Assembly: GCF_024586455.1 (NCBI RefSeq)
Contig: NC_065921.1
Location: 10,943,401-11,007,400, forward strand
DNA: 64,000 nt
Reading direction: 5' to 3'
DNA from: Bactrocera neohumeralis
Lineage: Eukaryota; Arthropoda; Insecta; Diptera; Tephritidae
Part shown: in pieces, positions 35,481 through 47,650 of the stretch
Position numbering within the stretch: the first letter of the stretch is position 1
Layout: each line of letters starts with the position of its first letter
Notes under the pieces: generated by a model
Told to the model about the DNA's origin: nothing
Seen by the model: the letters and a program-made list of their open reading frames with translations, nothing else
The model's database searches: none
Position numbers and translations under genes: made by a program

Positions 35481-37150
35481 TTGTCTAGTTTTTAAATAGA
35501 TTTAAAATTTTCTAACTTATTGTTAGACTTTATATGTAATAACACAGATCAAATAAATAACGAAATATTGAAAAAAATATATATATATTTAATCAATAGT
35601 AATGATTAGTAAAAAAATCATTTATGGCGGGTGGTATACGTAACTTTTGCATTTAAACCTTATTTAGACGGTGGCGTATGAGTAACCTAAATAACAAGCA
35701 ATAATAAGTAAAAAAAATAAAATTATTGAGTTCAGGTATACATATATATATATATATATATTTGGACATAGGTACAAGCTAGCGAAGAAATACCTCCTTG
35801 CAAGTGGCAACTTTTCTTCACTGACACTAACAAATTTCGCCCTCAACTTAAATTGAATTAAATTGGCTGGCGAATAAAAAACAAAGTGTCACCAAGCGGC
35901 TATGGGAATAATTGCCAAAGAAAAATGGCAATGACTAACAAAAAATTATTGAAAAAATCAGGCCATAAATTCAAATTAAAACTACTGAGGCAGAGCAAAG
36001 CAATGATAAAATGGCAAAAGGCAAACGGAATGGAAAAGAAACCGCTTTTTGCGACGCCGAATAGTGAAAGAGCACAAAGTAAAAGAAGCAAAGAGCAATG
36101 AGTCAATGAAGAGGAAAACTGCCACCAAAAGGGAATAACGGGAATAAGTGTAATAAATAAAGTGAAGAAATGCACCAAGTAAAATAAACGAAGGCCAGCC
36201 TATGACCGGTAAACGTTTCGAGCAAAGACAATAGCTCATTAAGTACCGGCGACTGCTTGAAGCGCAGCCGAAATATGTTGCAAGAAAATGTGTATGTATG
36301 TATATATGTGTGAGTTCATGAAGTTATTTATTTACTGCAGCTTATCAAGTGTTAAGGCCGTTCATATAATAGCCAAGCTTATAATATTATATAGTGTATA
36401 TGTGTAAGTGTGTAGGTGTTTGCAACATGTTTGTGGCATGTCTGCATGTTGCCACATTTTGGCGATAATTCAAATTGATGACACATTAGCACGTTCGGTG
36501 GTTGCCAACATATGAGAAGCGGCTCTCGACTGGCTACCTCGATTATGCTCATAAAAATATATAGGCGTATATGCTGCGTATGTAGAAGAAGTGCGCTCAA
36601 ACTACGATGCGCCCAGAATTTGTTGCCAAGCTGAAGATATATATATATATATAATGTATATATATAAATATCTACATATACATCAGCTAAGTGGGTGACA
36701 GCACGTGTGTGTACTCGTGCCTTTATAAAAATTTATTTTCCAATACTCGTAGCTACAAATTGAAGTATACCCACACTCGTTTGCTGGCTCATAACTCACA
36801 TCTTCACACATAAATTGTGAGCATTAAATGACTTGAAATAAAAGCCAGCTAATGTCCTTAAACAGATATTGCTTTGTGGCGCATTCTAGCTTGGAGTTTG
36901 TTAGCAACTAAGTAAAACAATGGTTATATTTTTGTTGTTATTTCTATGCTTCCAATAACTTATGAAGCTTGTCGACATTTAGAATTGCCTTTATGAAGAC
37001 AAATTTCTGATTTGTGGCTGTTGTGATCATCCACAAATAACAATTTGAATTAAAGCCGTTCACAATTTATTGGTGTGAATGTATTAGGTTTTTTCTTGCT
37101 TTGGAAAACATAATTTAGTGAAACTACTTAACATATTTGAAGAATATGCT
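35481..37150. other. No gene recognised; TA microsatellites
   Basis: TA/CATA microsatellites lie at about 35570-35590, 35740-35762 and 36640-36670. No supported exon. Open frames at 35886-36239 overlap on opposite strands and lack motifs. Confidence 0.45.
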
Positions 37151-37640
37151 TCAATAAATTGTTTGACTTCAGAGATAAATTTCTTTTAATATTAAGGTGT
37201 TATGTACATGACTTTACGGGTTTTAAAAAATCGATTTTTTTAGGATCTTTTTTAACTCTACAACACTTCCAGAACATTCTTATAAATTTTGAACTTGAAA
37301 ACTTATGTGCTCGAGACTGGCTAGGCCAAGTGTACCGTTTTTAAACACATTTTTCTCGAAACTATATTTTTGAAGTCAGATTTCTCGGGAACTACACAAC
37401 CGATTTTCATGAAAATTTAGACAGGTTTTTGAGGTTTTTTTCGATTACAATTATTTGAAAAAAATGTCGGAAAATTGTCTCTGAAATTTTTATTTTTTTT
37501 TGTAAAAATGTCTGCCAAAAATTCAGTTTATAGTTTTTTTCACTTTAGATGATCCTGTAAGGAGTTATTCTGCTAAGGCGGGCGCATCATTTTCCGAGGA
37601 ATCACCGGAAACACCGTCGCAATGGCTGAGTTTAAAATAT
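37151..37640. repeat. Interspersed low-complexity repeat
   Basis: Contains 'cgattttttt', 'ttctcgggaactac' and 'agatgatcctgtaagg'. The last is an inverted match to part of the 'ggatcatctgaaaca' word at about 15577 and 52785. Non-coding, class unknown. Confidence 0.35.
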
Positions 37641-38598
37641 TTTTTTCCAAATATTTTAAAATTTTTTCATTATTAGTGTATGTTTGTAAGAATAAAAAAC
37701 TTTAATAAAATATTTAAATTTTTATATGAGAAAAAAGTTTTTGAAAAAATACTGTCTTTTAGCCCAGAAAACCCATGTAACCCCTCAATATACCTAAGAT
37801 TGTCTTATTTAATATTCATCAGGGGTTCAGAAATAGAAAATGCTATATGCAGGTCAACAGATTTTTCCACACAAAAATGTATATAAAATTGCATATCCAA
37901 CCAGAGTTCACTGAAGAAGTTAATGTTATATAATTTACGATCTATAAAATTTGGCTATCTTATCTTTAAGGGGCATTGTGTTACATTTAAGACTTTGTCG
38001 GAAGAATTGTTGTTTGCAGTCTCTAACTGAGCACTTTTACTAACGAAAGCTGCATTGGTTGCCCTCACCCAAATACTGCATCAGTAATTATTAAAAGCAA
38101 GTGTATACACTAAGCCGATGCCACCTTGAAGGTGAATATACTGCAAACTGTCGTTTGAAATGCTTTCCACCACAATATTTTAAATATCTCTCAACTTTAT
38201 AGCGATTTCCCTCAAGTTGTTTATAAAAATGACGCTGCTAAGGCATAACATGCGAAAGAAGTAAGCTTCCCTGCTAATGTCTGCAATCAGATTAGGAATT
38301 AAAAAAAAAAGAAAATCCCGAAATGCTGATTAAACATGAATCTTGGATATGCTGAATCGTTTAAGTAAAATATATGATTATATACTATATATTAAAAAAA
38401 ATAGAAAATTATCTTCAAATAAAAATTATTCTCTAAAAAGCACCCACAAATTCATCAATTAGTTAGACGAAAAAAATGGATAAAAATTAAATAAATAATA
38501 AAATAACTAAATTATTTAACTGTTAATGCGATTAAATTTTTATTACTTTGAAAAGATAAAACGAAAGTGTTGATGAAATAGTTCAGATAACATCGGCA
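37641..38598. other. 3' flank of the one-module gene; nothing specific
   Basis: AT-rich spacer. No exon or repeat is supported. Confidence 0.5.
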
Positions 38599-39101
38599 TT
38601 AAATCATGTGAGAAATAGCCTCTTCCAAGCACATTTGAAACTTTTGGTTTAGTGCTGAGATACGGGAATCAATTTCTTTTATGGTCGGACCAAATTTAGC
38701 ATCGCAAACCGAATATAATTTTACTTGAGACACGCAATCGGACATGTGGTTAAATGCAGTTTTTTCCTTGGACGATAAGTCAGCAATTAATGGTTTGTAC
38801 ATCTTCATGCAATCGGAAACGGTCTCAACTCCGGTTGGGCTACCAGTTGAGATGATGTAGGTAGAAGCTTCTCTTGGTGGAGAGTCCGCGCTTTTAACAC
38901 TTTTAGAGGCGGCGGTTGCCGAATCGACTCCTTGGGAAAACTTGTCGCCGTTCAATTGAGCAGCTGGTAAGACGCTTGCCTGTGGTTGAGAGAAATAATT
39001 TTCACTTTCGTATAGGCAGGTATGGAGTAATATAAGTAATTTACCTGGCTAACTGCGAAGAGCAGTACAACCATGAATATAGCGCTCGTTGCGAATTTCA
39101 T
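38599..39101 (-). CDS. Secreted one-module cysteine protein, deleted paralogue
   Basis: Minus strand. Exon 1 (39101-39045) encodes the signal peptide MKFATSAIFMVVLLFAVSQ. A 65 bp phase-0 intron (39044-38980) follows, and exon 2 (38979-38599) starts ASVLPAAQLNG. The product is 145 residues. Relative to the paralogue at 24840, the first module is absent: residue 35 is followed directly by the GVDS linker, an in-frame loss of 61 codons that removes all four module-1 cysteines. The remaining module has Cys at 76, 101, 111 and 136 (Cys-X24-Cys-X9-Cys-X24-Cys). It ends in CLEEAISHMI, close to the paralogue's CLEEAESERI. The frame is intact with a conserved promoter and leader, so it looks functional. 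Function is unknown. Confidence 0.85.
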
Positions 39102-39130
39102 GTTTTCCACTTTAGTTCGATTATAACTGT

Positions 39131-39168
39131 AAGAATGATTTGCTTTGCTATTATAGCTAGTTTTTATA
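39131..39168 (-). promoter_or_regulatory. Core promoter of the one-module gene
   Basis: On the minus strand TATAAAAA is at 39168-39161 and initiator TCATTC at 39138-39133 (start A about 39136), 32 bp apart. The leader matches that of the gene at 24840 almost base for base. Confidence 0.85.
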
Positions 39169-39525
39169 CAAATTATTTGACATATTGTGGTTATTATATA
39201 TCGATATGGACAAACCATATCCATCATAGTTAAACCGATGATAAAATGTTTCGTTAGAAAATTGTAATACTCGTTAAGAGTTGTAATACCCTACTTAATT
39301 CCGCAGTCTTATTTAATTGGTTCCGCAAATACCTGGTGTATAAAATGTTTGTTTTCTTATCTCTATAAGTAAAATGCAAATTAGTAAACCTATGATATGA
39401 TATGCAGTGTTGACAAGTCATTTATGTGAAGTCACACAAAAATCAATTAGAACTATATTGGTTTGCGGAGTTTTAGGCATATGTGCTTTCATAAGGAGTT
39501 ATGAATATTTATTACAGATTATATC

Positions 39526-40240
39526 ATCTGATCAAATTTAACCCGGACTGATAAAACAACTGTACGGTGGATTACTCAGTAAATCGATGTCTTTAGTTCT
39601 CAAAAGTGCAGTTGGTTATTCTAATTTCTTGAAAGAGAACTGACAAACAGATAGTTACGTATCACTCAAAAGCATTGTTCTAGTGTTGCGATATATCCAG
39701 TTGTACCAAATATATGCAACTTTTTGTCTGGTAGTGCTTCGTGCGCAAACAACTTTTATTGGATTCCGCTCATCTGGGAATACCCATACAGTCGACTGAT
39801 CTTTTCTTTCGAGCTCATATGATTAAATTCACGTTTCATTATCTCTCATGACGTCATAGACGTGTTTCAAAGCACAGCTGTCGTATTTTTTAACATTCCT
39901 TCCAATAAAATTCTTTGTAGGATCCAACGTGACATTTTTTTATAGTGAAATATCAGTGCAAATATCAAATGCGTGTTGGTCTCCCTAATACTTTTAGTTG
40001 CTTCTAACTCAAGATAGGTCGCACGACTATCTGGTAATATTAGTTTGCACGGTTCATCAGTAGTTTCCAAAATAATAATTGATTTTGAACAACCTTCTTG
40101 AAATCCGTTTTGGAGTGATCTGCGACCTCTATTGAATTCACCGTTTCATTGTCAAAACTTGAAAGTTGTGAGTTGCCAGATTGCAACACTAGGGTTGCGA
40201 AATCCCGAATTATAAAAGGGAACTTACGTATAAGTGACGC
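39526..40240 (-). pseudogene. Deleted mariner relic with TIR at 39526
   Basis: Left terminus 39526-39549 matches the 12642 element's inverted repeat (one mismatch in 24). The interior shares 'ctgacaaacagatagtt(a/g)', 'tgcttcgtgcgc', 'gctcatctggga/aa', 'cacccatacagt' and 'attgatttt..a(a)c(a)acc' with the longer mariner copy at 46450-47650. Minus-strand frames are short and broken. Confidence 0.6.
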
Positions 40241-40308
40241 AACAACAATTGTATTATACTTTGTCCTATAATTTCGAGAAATCTTCATTATAAAATTTTA
40301 ATAGTTAC

Positions 40309-40330
40309 ACTAGTGGATCCGGCCACGCGT
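40309..40330. other. Contiguous run of hexamer palindromes
   Basis: The bases at 40309-40330 consist exactly of ACTAGT, GGATCC, GGCC and ACGCGT end to end. The order resembles a cloning polylinker, but flanking DNA looks natural. See findings. Confidence 0.6.
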
Positions 40331-40474
40331 ATATTAAAATACATAATATACATTTTATATTAGTATTCATATAATAAACTATTCAATACAATGAAAATTT
40401 TATTTACGAATAAAGGAAAAAGCGTTTTTGTCGGTATAAGACTCAAAAAGATTTCGTTTGGGGTTTCATTTTGC

Positions 40475-40660
40475 ATATGAATATTTTGTATCCCAAGAAG
40501 CTGTTAACAAAACCGAATTATCGGATTGAAGTTCTGTTTGAGCAATTTTTCTATTTGACGAGATATCTTCCCGAAATTTGGCATGGATTATTATCCAAAG
40601 CATTACTACGATAACTGCATAATTTTGCTTAGATCGGACATTTATAACATATAGCTAAAT
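40475..40660 (+). repeat. Dispersed repeat family R, partial copy 4
   Basis: 'aagaagctgttaac', 'acgagatatctt' and 'ggattattatccaaagca' match copy 3 (22960-23113) in order. Confidence 0.6.
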
Positions 40661-40706
40661 GCAAACTAAAAAATCAAACTCAAGTTCCTGTATTCTATTC
40701 TATTTT

Positions 40707-41760
40707 TATACTCTCGCAATAAAGTTGCTAAGAAGAGTATTATAGTTTTGTTCACATAACGGTTGTTTGTAAGTCCTAAAACTAAAAGAGTCAGATATAG
40801 GGTTATATATACCAAAGTGATCAGGGCGACGAGTAGAGTCGAAATCCGGATGTCTGTCTGTCCGTCCGTCCGTCTGTCCGTCCGTCTGTCCGTCCGTCTG
40901 TCCGTCCGTCCGTGCAAGCAGTAACTTGAGTAAAAATTGAGATATCATGATGAAACTTGGTACATGTATTCCTTGGCTCCATAAGAAGGTTAAGTTCGAA
41001 GATGGGCAAAATCGGCCCACTGCCACGCCCACAAAATGGCGGAAACCGAAAACCTATAAAGTGTCATAACTAAGCCATAACTAAAGATATTAAAGTGAAA
41101 TTTGGCACAAAGGATCGCATTAGGGAGGGACATATTTGGAAGTAATTTTTTGGAAAAGTGGGCGTGGCCCCGCCCCCTACTAAGTTTTTTGTACATATCT
41201 CGGAAACTATTATAGCTATGTCAACCAAACTCTACAGAGTCGTTTTCTTCAGGTATTTCCATATACAGTTCAAAAATGGAAGAAATCGGATAATAACCAC
41301 GCCCACCTCCCATACAAAGGTTATGTTCAAAATCACTAAAAGTGCGTTAACCGACTAACAAAAAACGTCAGAAACACTAAATTTTACGGAAGAAGTGGCA
41401 GAAGGAAGCTGCACCTAGGTTTTTTTTTAAATTGAAAATGGGCTTGGCGCCGCCCACTTATGGACCAAGAACCATATCTCAGGAGCTACTAGACCGATTT
41501 CAATGAAATTCGGTATATAATGTTTTCTTAACACCCTGATGACATGTACGAAATATGGCTGAAATCGGTTCACAACCACGCCTTCTTCCAATATAAAGCT
41601 ATTTTGAATTCCATCTGATGCCTTCTTTGTATAATACGAGTATAAACATTAGGAACCAATGATGATAGCGGAATAAAACTTTACAAAAATACGGTATTTG
41701 AAAAATATGTAAATGACGTATTATGAAATCTCGATTATCACTTTACCATGCGAGAGTATA
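40707..41760. mobile_element. 1.05-kb non-coding element with TATACTCTCGCA inverted termini
   Basis: TATACTCTCGCA at 40707-40718 is the exact inverse of TGCGAGAGTATA at 41749-41760. The interior contains a TGTC/GTCC tandem array and blocks such as 'cactgccacgcccacaaaat' and 'gtgggcgtggccccgccccc'. There is no intact frame. I recall this as a very abundant tephritid interspersed repeat, which supports the organism call; that is memory, not shown here. The repeat-like 3' flank continues to about 41800. Confidence 0.8.
40848..40914 (+). repeat. TGTC/GTCC tandem array
   Basis: About 67 bases of (CTGTCCGTCCGT)n-type repeats inside the TIR element. The open frames it creates on the minus strand (RTDG repeats) are artefacts of the array. 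Confidence 0.9.
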
Positions 41761-41800
41761 AAATGTTCGGTGACACCCGAACTTAGCCCTTCCTTACTTG

Positions 41801-43089
41801 TTTTTTTTTTCAAAATAATCAAATCAAAATTCAAAACTTAACAAAGCTTAAATAATATTGCATAATTGACCTAAATTAACCGTTGTTTACATAGCGCTGC
41901 ATAAGCGTCAACTTTTGCACTTAACTGATTTCAATTTTCCGCTGACAAATTTTCGCAAGACAATTTGCGGCATTTTTAATAAGCGGCAAGCACACAAAGA
42001 TTCGAACAGATTCGGGTAAGAACAAACGAAATTTGGGTGAGTAAATAAAGCTGAAGGAGAGAGCGCCGAGTGAGCAAGTGCAAATAGAATAATGTGGAGC
42101 AAGAAATACCAACTACTTGAAGAAATGACCACTGAGATTTAGACTATAAGCGTGCAGTATATAAGTTAAGGAAAATATATGGAAATACACATATTGGTAT
42201 ATATATATATTTTAAATTTTTTTTGCCTTCTAAAGACATGGGATTTCTTTCAAAAATCGCTAACGCAGAAAGTATTAACTTGCACAAACACAATCATGCA
42301 ATATTATGCAGAAGACACCAAGACAGTGTTGAAGAAAAGAAAAAATGTGCGCTTGGTTGATTTCCAGCGCTGAAAAGATATATAATCAAAATAAAACAAA
42401 AGCCGAATACCGTTAAATATACAAAAATTTCGAGGTGACTAGCTGCAGCGCCAGCAGTCGCCAAAGGAGAGCTCAGCAGCGCAGCAGACGCAGTGGACTC
42501 AAGTTTCAGCAAAGCCCCAAGGCACAAAGTTAGCTGGGCATTCGTGCCACATGCCACACGCACTTGCAGGCAACGTCTGCCACACTGCTGCACACATCAC
42601 GGTAAAGGTCACTGAACACAAAAACAAAAAACGCTTGAGAAAATGAAAACTACGAAAGTAAGAATAAGAAACCAAAGGAGCATGGCGAATGGAGTGCGCA
42701 AAAATGAGAAATGATAAAACTGAAGTATGCGACTTTGTCAAAAAATATTTAAATTGAGAAGCATACTATTAATGCGGAAAAAATACAACAAAAATTTACA
42801 CAAATTTGCAAAAATTACACACTACCACACAGACACAGAGACGCACACAGCCAAATACATTGAACTATCTACTAAAGAGCAGAAAAGTGGAAAAGGAAAT
42901 AAGCGAAATGGAAGAAATCGAAAAATGCTTGCTTCGAGTATGAGAAAGCAAATCAAATTATAAGAAAATTGCGGCAAACTTCGCCAAAGCGACATCCGGA
43001 TGGGGCTCGGGGCGATTTTTGTGCGCCGCACTTTTGTGCATTCAAAATGGCTGAGAAGACAAAAGTCGCCGCTGGCTGGACAAGAGTTG
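41801..43089. other. No gene recognised
   Basis: Unique sequence, GC-richer and CAG-rich from 42430. Overlapping open frames on both strands; none has a decisive motif or splice context. Confidence 0.4.
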
Positions 43090-43225
43090 CGCCAACAAAG
43101 GCAGTTGGGAGACAAGCGGCAGTGGACACAGCTACTACAACAGCGGCAGCAAAAGCAACTGCTACAACAGCAGCAAAAGCAAGAACAACAGCGGCAGCAG
43201 CCGGAACAGTTCAGCAAACAGCATT
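43090..43225 (+). repeat. CAG/CAA (opa-like) repeat
   Basis: A run of CAG/CAA triplets, e.g. 'caacagcagcaaaagcaa'. It would encode polyglutamine in the frame spanning 43000-43308. Opa repeats are common in fly exons, but no other coding evidence is present. Confidence 0.7.
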
Positions 43226-43737
43226 TGAGTGAATTTCTAATTTTCTACTGCAGTGATTTCGTATGCACAGCACTCAAGTGTGTGGGCCGCTGCTGCTGTT
43301 TAAAATAATGTCGCCGCTCAGCTGCAAGCGAGATTGTGTGGGTGGTGCTGTCGAGGGCTGGTGTTGAGCGCAAATGCACATTGCATGCGGCTACTTAACA
43401 ACCGCTGCAGCGTGGGCAATCGTGCGGCGCAAAACATTTACTCTAACGGCGCACAGAAGAATATGCGTTACACACTATCGTCTGAGCATTGAAGAATCTG
43501 AAAGTCCCTAAGGAACCTAGAGGAGCTGGCGTGTAGACGCAGTGAAATTTCTTGGTTAGTGGAAAGCTTTGCATGTTCCAATTAGCTGCCGGAATGCGTT
43601 CTCACTGATGGAAAGTGGATATGTTCCTCTTGCTTGAGGTCAAATAAGGAGTGGCTCGGAAATATTTTGAATATTCATAATGAATAGCACTAACTACGGT
43701 ACTACTAATCTTTGTGAGTAAACATTTGTTAAATTTT

Positions 43738-44440
43738 CGAAGCAAACACGTTGAACATCCTTTGTGAAACCATAGAAAAGAAGAACTCCTGCTTTTGAAC
43801 TTATAAATTAGCAAAACGCTTAGTAGCCAACACAAATTTGTTTGTTTAATTTCCATTCCCGACTGCTCGGTGGAATGTCTGAAGATATACGCTCCCAAGT
43901 GTATAAGGCTTGATCTCCCAAACGCGGTACAGTCAAGAAAGAAGTATTAAGCAATTTCCACTTCATCTTCTTCCGAACAGCTTTTGCCAATGGCGTTTAG
44001 TAGGATTCCTAGCCCTACTGCGTGTACGCCAATAGGGCAATGACTAGGGCAAGTGCCCCAAAACTCTGGAGAGACTTCCTTACTGAGGGCAAAAAGATAG
44101 ATTTACATTTAGATTAGATGTACCGATCGTGGTCCAGCGCTGACCAAGCTTCCACGAACCCCAGCTATCTAGTAGTAGAACATAAAAGGATCCGGGGCAC
44201 CGACCCGCACCCATTCAACCGCTAGCAATTCTAGGGTTGTCCAGACTTCTCTGAAGAAGGCTGCACTCCGGAGCAGTAAATCTACTGGTACCACAATGGC
44301 TGCAACCTCGGCATGGAACACGCTGCAATAGTCAGAAACTCTGACACTGGAGTTGATAGAGAGCTCCTGACAATAAATCACAACGCCTACCTTCCCCCGA
44401 AGCTTTTACCCATCCGTGAAGAAGCTCGCTACCACTAACC
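43738..44440 (-). pseudogene. Non-LTR retrotransposon RNase H region
   Basis: Minus strand: an RNase H core reading IYCQELSINSSVRVSDYCSV, then FHAEVAAI with the catalytic Glu, at about 44290-44380. A terminal FFLDCTAFGRSSLIHLGAY lies near 43880-43940. It is the same family as 28825-29650, broken by frameshifts and stops. Confidence 0.75.
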
Positions 44441-46449
44441 TCCAACGACTGCTTCCTACCCTCAACTGACTCGCCGTTATATGGATACAGAGGACCCGCC
44501 AGAGTTCGGTTTGGTGACTTCATGATGCATGTAATCTGGTATCCGGACTCATAGTTTTGCGGAATATCGATATAAATGAGTTTTAACTTCTAAATATTCA
44601 AACACCCTGTTCTCCTTACTATTTCCTTAAGTATTATTCTTCTAATTTTGCTATTCCATCTTTCTATTCCAATGGTATAAATCGATAAATCTTTAGAGCA
44701 ATATTAGCCCATAGCAGAAACTATTTAAATAAGGGTCAAAAAAACGTGTGTTATTCGATTCGAAAACTCTCAGGAAATGACTTACGATGGTACATTCTAA
44801 GCAGATTTTGCCATAAGTTCTTTGCTTTAATTTTAGACCAAGCAATGATAAAGTATAGAAGTCTTATTCAAAACGTATTTATTGTTTATTTAAATTTCTA
44901 ATTTTTTCATTATTTTTGATTAATATTTAATGACGTTCTTTTAATAATATTTTTGCGATTCAAATACAATTGCGATGCACCCAAGGAATACATTTTTTTC
45001 ACAGATAATTTTAACCAGGATTTGCCCATTGGAAAAGAAAAAAATAAAGTAGAATAACAACCGAATATAACAAAAATTCAATTACTACCTTTGTAAGAAG
45101 ATAATCCTATTTGGACTTAATCATTTGTAAAATTATTCTCCATCAAATATTTTGTTTCTTTCATATAAATAAAGTATTGGACTTTTTCTATGAAACTAAC
45201 TCTTCAGATTTTAAAAACGGATGACCTAATATTTACGAAAAGCTCTTGAATTTTTAAGGAGTTATTTACATATAAGATATATGTTTGAATCATTGCTCGT
45301 TCTTGCAAAAGAGCGATCGCTTTTATAAGGAAGATATTCTTTTATATCAATAATAAGTATCAATAATTTTAATTAATATACGTTTATTGTCAATTTCGTT
45401 TTCTTAGTCGATGTCAAAATGCTGAATGATTCCCTACCGAATAGCTACACTCAAGCATTAAAAGATTTACAATAAATCTTAATCAACATATATGATATTT
45501 CTATCAACCACTTCGTTAGTTGTGCAGATCGGCATCGAAAGTTTTAAAATTAACTCTTCTTAATACATACACAAAGTGCTGATCACAAACATTGCTAAGC
45601 AGCAATTCCAAAAACTATAGCTCACTTTTAGGCGCTGCCACATTCCGCTGACTGAATAATGTCTGTGTTGACAAACGTTGCATTTGTTGGTGTCGGTAAC
45701 AGCAAACATAAATTTATGCTCATCCGTAAAATTGAGCTCCGCGAGTCTATGCAACTTAATGAAAAAGAATAAAAATAAAAAGCGGAAAGATAAGAAACTA
45801 GGTAAGCTTAAATTTTTTAATCATAGAAATCATAATAATTAAAGACACCAAATAATAAGGAGAGAAAGAAATTAAATAAAGTGATAAAAGGAAGAACGAA
45901 AAAATTAACAAAGTACAAGCGAACAAGTATAGATAATAAAATTGTTGAAAAACAAGTGGGAAAGTTCAACAGTTGTGTGTAAGCGAACATTGTATACTCT
46001 CGTCATTTTCAAGAACTAAAACCGTAAAAATGGTTTCGGGAAAAACTTTTTTAAGGGTTTAAAGATTTTTATATTCAAAATTCAAGATACTGAGTATATG
46101 CAAGAGAAGAAACAGGAGGTTACTATTATAATAAGGCTATGGAATTAGGACTAAGATCTAGCCCGACTTCATTCACATTCAGCGTTAGGCCACATTATAC
46201 TTAAGAAAACATATTTTAAATATAATAATATTTAAGTCAACTGAACAATCGAAAAAAGTGAGGTATATGTAGACTTTGGTGAAATATTGACACGATTTTG
46301 ACCATTATTGGTATCAGGGCACATTATATCAGTAAAGGTGCTTTTTTTATTTCCTTAAGATATCTCACAGATTGACCTGTATATGCCTATGATATAAAGA
46401 GTTTTAACACAGGTGCACCTTATACTCAGGAAAGATGCTTCATGAATTT
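44441..46449. other. No confident gene
   Basis: AT-rich. A minus-strand segment at 45560-45754 reads LAELNFTDEHKFMF and recalls a Tc1-type 'FSDE.KF' block, but it is too short to call. Confidence 0.4.
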
Positions 46450-47650
46450 CATTAATACGAGGTTGCTTTTATATTTCAGGATTAGAAAGCAAAAATAAAT
46501 ATTAATAATTGAATACCGATTTGATTTTTTTAAATATTCTCCATTAAGAGCTATACACTTTTGCATTTGAACAAATTGTCAAAGCCACTTTGATTGAGAA
46601 AATCTCTTCACAACAGCATTTTGAAGGAATCACCGTGAGATGTCGAAAATTGTTGACATCTTAGCTTATCTTTTACATACGGTAATAAAAAAGTTGTTTG
46701 GTGCCAAATCAAGACAACATGGTGCCTGGCTCATTAAATTGATGTTTTGAGCATTGAAAATGCAGTTGTTTCAGTTGATGTGTTAGAGCTCTCATTGTCA
46801 TGGTGAAAAGTGATCCATCTACGGCGGTTGGTTTTCCTGGTTTCATGAAAGACAACTGTCAAACAGATAGTTGTACATTACTCAGAATTTATTGTTTCGC
46901 ATTGTTCTAATGGGTTCGTTACGATATATTCAGTTATTACATAAAACAGGCAAACATTTGGTTGAAGTGCTTCGTGCGCGAAAAGCCTTTTTTAATTGTG
47001 CTCATCTGGAAACACCCATACAGTGGACTGCTGTTTACATTCGGGCTCATACGTGTAAGTCCACAAATTATGACCTGTCACGATGTGTGACAAGTATTTC
47101 GAAGTTTCGATTTTTAACATTTTTCTCGATCAATCTACACAAGCCTTTTTAAGCAATCGAGAGATTGTGAACCACATTTTTTACAATTAAATGTTCTAAC
47201 AGTATTGAGTGTATGCTACTCCCACAAATGCCTATAGTTGCTTCAATCTCACGATAGGTCACATCACGATCCATAGTTACCGGACCAACAACTGATTTTA
47301 ATGACCTTCTCAATATTTGTCTTAGAGTTATCTACGATCTCGATAAGATTCAACATACCATTGATAAATACTGGTTCTTGATGAAGCTTCATCGCTAAAA
47401 ATTTAATTAAGTCCATCTATCTAGTGTAGCTGAGTTAATCCATGTTGAAAGTTGTAAAAAATAATCACTCGATTTCGTTCGCGATTTAGTTCCATTTTTT
47501 GGCCGAGATGAATATTTTAAGTTACTGTAAACAAAAAAATAGCGGTCGTATGTCGAAACGTCCTAAGTATTACATCAAAAATGTCAAACTTTACGAAAAA
47601 GTTGTAATTATACAAATTGCAACACTAATCCCGAAATACAATAGGTGACC
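46450..47650 (-). pseudogene. Near full-length but decayed mariner element
   Basis: The minus strand shows, in order, broken N-terminal blocks; FHHDNESSNTS near 46790-46825 (second catalytic Asp block, normally HHDNASSHT); and LDLAPNNFF near 46695-46725, in which the third catalytic Asp is Asn. The C-terminal block follows. Frameshifts and stops separate these. The family matches the relic at 39526-40240. Confidence 0.7.

Noticed and set aside
40666..41032. Minus-strand frames with RTDGQTDG repeats
   Set aside because: Produced by the TGTC/GTCC tandem array inside a non-coding element.
43000..43308. Gln-rich frame over the CAG/CAA run
   Set aside because: Polyglutamine from opa repeats alone is not enough evidence, and another frame gives poly-Ala/Thr equally well.
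45560..45754. Tc1-like FTDEHKF segment
   Set aside because: Only about 10 residues resemble the family. No flanking blocks or TIRs are visible.
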